This document shows positions 14,896-16,627 of a stretch of DNA of 16,627 nt, one piece after another; positions within the stretch are counted from its first letter, which is position 1, and each line of letters opens with the position of its first letter. Origin of the DNA: Actinomycetes bacterium (GTDB lineage: Bacteria; Actinomycetota; Acidimicrobiia; Acidimicrobiales; RAAP-2); contig JAJYZN010000042.1 of the NCBI GenBank assembly GCA_021799915.1, forward strand, positions 1-16,627, given 5' to 3'. The translations under genes and the position numbers were made by a program. The notes beneath the pieces were generated by a model, which made no database searches, was not told the DNA's origin, and saw nothing but the letters and a program-made list of their open reading frames with translations.

Positions 14896-16517
14896 GAACG
14901 CCAGAGCGCGGGACCCAGGGGACCCCCAGGACCGCTAGGAGCGCTAGGAGCGCTAGGAGCGCGCAGGCTCATCGGGCGCCCCGGCGCGGCGGCGTGCTCC
15001 TCCCATCGTTGGCGGCCGGGGTGCTCCTGGCCCTCTCGCTCCCTCCCTGGGGGCTCTGGCCGCTCGCGTTCGTCGGCGCCGGGCTGCTCTACTGGCGCCT
15101 CGGCGGACTGCGCCTCCGGGCACGGCTGTGGTCAGGGTGGACGGCCGGGCTCGGGTGCTACGTCGTGGGACTGTGGTGGACCGGCTCGTTCAACTGGTAC
15201 GGCGCCGCCGTCCTCATGGCGGTCGAGGCGCTCTCCATGGGTGTGGCTGCCGCGCTCGTGCCGCCGCGCCGGGGCCGGATCCTGGCATTCGCCGGCGCGT
15301 TCACCCTCCTCGAGTACCTCCGGATGACCTGGCCTTTCGGTGGGCTGCCGATCGGCGGGGTGTTCCTCGGCCAAGCCGGTGGACCGCTGCTCGGGACCGC
15401 TCGTCTGGGGGGGCCGTTGCTGCTCACCGCGGTGGTGTGGACCGGCGGCGCCGCGCTGGGGGCACTGGCCGAGGCGCTCGTGCAGGCACCCATGCAGGCG
15501 TTCACGAGGGCGCCCGTGCCCGTGGCGAGTGCAAAGGGTGCGCGGCGACGGCTGGCACCCGGGATCGCGGCCGTGGGCGTCGTGATCGCCCTGGGGGTGG
15601 GCGGGGCGCTGGCCCCGGACGGCGGCGGCGCGGTCGGCCATGTCCGGGTCGCCACGGTCCAAGGCGGCGGGCGGCGCGGTGTCTCAGACGCCCAGGTGAA
15701 CCCAGCCACAGTCTTCCAAGCGCAGCTCGACGCCACCGCCCTCATCCCCGGACGCGACCACGGCGATCCCCCCTCGCTCGTGCTGTGGCCCGAGGACGTC
15801 ATCGCCCTCGACGGCTACCTCACAGGCTCGCCGGAGGAGGCGACGATGGCGACACTGGCCCGAAGCCTCCACGCGACCGTGGTCGCCGGGGTGACCGAGA
15901 CGGTCTCGTCGACGGCCTTCCGCAACGAAGCGGTGGCTTGGGGGCCGGGGGGACGGATCGTCGGCACCTACGAGAAGGTCCACCGCGTCCCCTTCGGCGA
16001 GTACGTGCCCTACCGGAGCTTCTTCGCCCACCTGGCGAACCTCTCACGCGTCCCGCTCACAGCCATTCCGGGCCACGGCAGCGGCTTCCTGCGCACCCCG
16101 GCCGCGCCGCTCGGGATCATGATCTCCTACGAGGTGTTCTTCTCCAATCGCAGCCGCCCGGCGGTCGACGCCGGCGCCCAGCTCCTCGTCGTCCCCACCA
16201 ACACCTCGTCGTACGCCACGTCCCAAGTGCCCACTCAGGAGGTGGCCGCCGATCGGGTCCAAGCGGTCGAGGAGGGTCGCGACCTGGTGCAGGCGGCACC
16301 CACCGGCTACTCGACCGTCGTCACCCACCAAGGTGCCGTGCTCCAGCGCACCGTGCTCGGCCACCGCCAGGTCCTCGTGGCCACGGTGGCGCTGCGCACC
16401 GGCCGCACCGTGTTCTCCTACGTGGGCGACTTGCCGATGCTGGTGCTGGGCGGGCTGGCACTCGTGGCCGGACGGCTGCTGGCGGCAGGGGGGTTCGGGG
16501 CGGGCGCGGCGCGATGA
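14892..16517 (+). CDS. lnt: Apolipoprotein N-acyltransferase homologue with Ser at the catalytic Cys position
   Basis: Lnt adds the third acyl chain to the N-terminal Cys of lipoproteins at the outer face of the membrane. This 541-residue protein has a hydrophobic N-terminal half (several helices between about 35 and 245) and a C-terminal nitrilase-like domain (about 250-495), then a last helix (about 515-535), as in the family. Of the catalytic triad, E301 (WPED) and K362 (YEKVHRVPFGEY) are present, as are the supporting E370 and E414, but the nucleophile position (E. coli C387) is Ser412 in ISYEVFF (TCC codon, 16125-16127). The GTG start overlaps hemY (GTGA); a GTG at 14994, just before the first helix, would skip a repeat-derived basic leader. 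It may act with a Ser nucleophile, do another reaction, or be inactive. Confidence 0.9.
   Translation: MRTPERGTQGTPRTARSARSARSAQAHRAPRRGGVLLPSLAAGVLLALSLPPWGLWPLAFVGAGLLYWRLGGLRLRARLWSGWTAGLGCYVVGLWWTGSFNWYGAAVLMAVEALSMGVAAALVPPRRGRILAFAGAFTLLEYLRMTWPFGGLPIGGVFLGQAGGPLLGTARLGGPLLLTAVVWTGGAALGALAEALVQAPMQAFTRAPVPVASAKGARRRLAPGIAAVGVVIALGVGGALAPDGGGAVGHVRVATVQGGGRRGVSDAQVNPATVFQAQLDATALIPGRDHGDPPSLVLWPEDVIALDGYLTGSPEEATMATLARSLHATVVAGVTETVSSTAFRNEAVAWGPGGRIVGTYEKVHRVPFGEYVPYRSFFAHLANLSRVPLTAIPGHGSGFLRTPAAPLGIMISYEVFFSNRSRPAVDAGAQLLVVPTNTSSYATSQVPTQEVAADRVQAVEEGRDLVQAAPTGYSTVVTHQGAVLQRTVLGHRQVLVATVALRTGRTVFSYVGDLPMLVLGGLALVAGRLLAAGGFGAGAAR
14933..14959 (+). repeat. Three perfect 9-bp tandem units at the lnt 5' end
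   Basis: CGCTAGGAG is repeated three times in succession, encoding Ala-Arg-Ser repeats in the basic leader of Lnt. Each copy contains AGGAG, so the tract could also act as a set of alternative ribosome sites for the in-frame GTG at 14994, though the distance (over 30 bases) argues against direct use. Confidence 0.92.
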
Positions 16518-16627
16518 CGGAGATCACGAGCCTCTCGGCGGAAATCGAAAGCGGGATGGCGGGCATCGCGAAGTCCGCCGAGGCGATTTCCGCCTCGATG
16601 GAAACGGCCGCGGCTCTCAGCGAGGCG
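16514..16627 (+). CDS. Unrecognised coiled-coil protein, N-terminus only (cut by right edge)
   Basis: Thirty-eight codons are open from an ATG overlapping the lnt stop (ATGA) to the end of the window. The peptide is Ala/Ser/Glu-rich with Ile at positions 4, 11, 18 and 25 and Met/Ala at 15, 22 and 29, a clear heptad pattern for an amphipathic or coiled-coil helix. There is no signal peptide or membrane helix. Codon choice (GAA, ATT, AAA-flanked stretches) looks less GC-biased than in the neighbouring genes, though the sample is small. No Shine-Dalgarno is obvious, so expression would depend on coupling to lnt. I do not recognise the family. Confidence 0.55.
   Translation, partial: MTEITSLSAEIESGMAGIAKSAEAISASMETAAALSEA
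16537..16594. repeat. 11-bp inverted repeat in the terminal partial gene
   Basis: GGCGGAAATCG (16537-16547) and CGATTTCCGCC (16584-16594) are perfect reverse complements separated by 36 bases. The arms encode parts of Ser-Ala-Glu-Ile and Ala-Ile-Ser-Ala, so the symmetry may partly reflect the heptad-repeat composition rather than a selected RNA or protein-binding site. Confidence 0.7.

Noticed and set aside
16537..16594. Inverted repeat as an intrinsic terminator after lnt
   Set aside because: The arms are 36 bases apart, there is no T tract, and the sequence is inside an open reading frame coupled to lnt.
1..16627. tRNA, rRNA, insertion sequences or integration sites
   Set aside because: No transposase motifs, tRNA-like cloverleaf sequence, or rRNA stretches were noticed, and coding genes fill nearly all the window.

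Overview
The window is GC-rich (about 70% by eye) bacterial DNA. It reads as a core energy and heme locus of an actinobacterium. The evidence is an actinobacterial CtaF (cytochrome oxidase subunit IV), a ctaE-qcrC-qcrA-qcrB cluster with a diheme, membrane-anchored QcrC and a three-helix Rieske protein, and a coproporphyrin-dependent heme pathway. A deep-branching class such as Acidimicrobiia is my inference; no rRNA or marker gene here settles it.

Layout. (1) Plus strand, 1-3862: the end of ctaC (oxidase subunit II), ctaD (subunit I), ctaF (subunit IV) and an MFS transporter. (2) A 100-base convergent gap with a small GC hairpin. (3) Minus strand, read from 10788 down to 3963: a HelD-type RNA-polymerase-associated helicase, then ctaE (subunit III), qcrC, qcrA and qcrB. 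(4) A 270-base divergent intergenic region with short repeats and palindromes. (5) Plus strand, 11059-16627: a YbjQ-family (UPF0145) protein, hemE, hemH/cpfC, hemY/cgoX, an apolipoprotein N-acyltransferase homologue (lnt), and the first 38 codons of an unrecognised coiled-coil protein running off the edge.

How it works together. CtaC/D/E/F form an aa3-type terminal oxidase. QcrA/B/C form the cytochrome bcc complex, whose diheme QcrC passes electrons directly to the oxidase in the actinobacterial supercomplex. HemE, CgoX and CpfC make coproheme, the precursor of the b, c and a hemes these complexes need; the last enzyme, ChdC/HemQ, is not in the window. Ten of the twelve same-strand gene junctions are 4-base NTGA stop/start overlaps, which suggests tight translational coupling.

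Most of the window is recognisable core metabolism, and I do not see a wholly new system. The points most worth a second look are: loss of the non-redox Mg/Mn site in both oxidase subunits I and II; Ser in place of the catalytic Cys in Lnt; His in place of the iron-contacting Tyr in the ferrochelatase; an extra roughly 90-residue Cys-containing linker in QcrC; translational coupling of a HelD helicase to ctaE; and in-frame tandem-repeat expansions in several genes.
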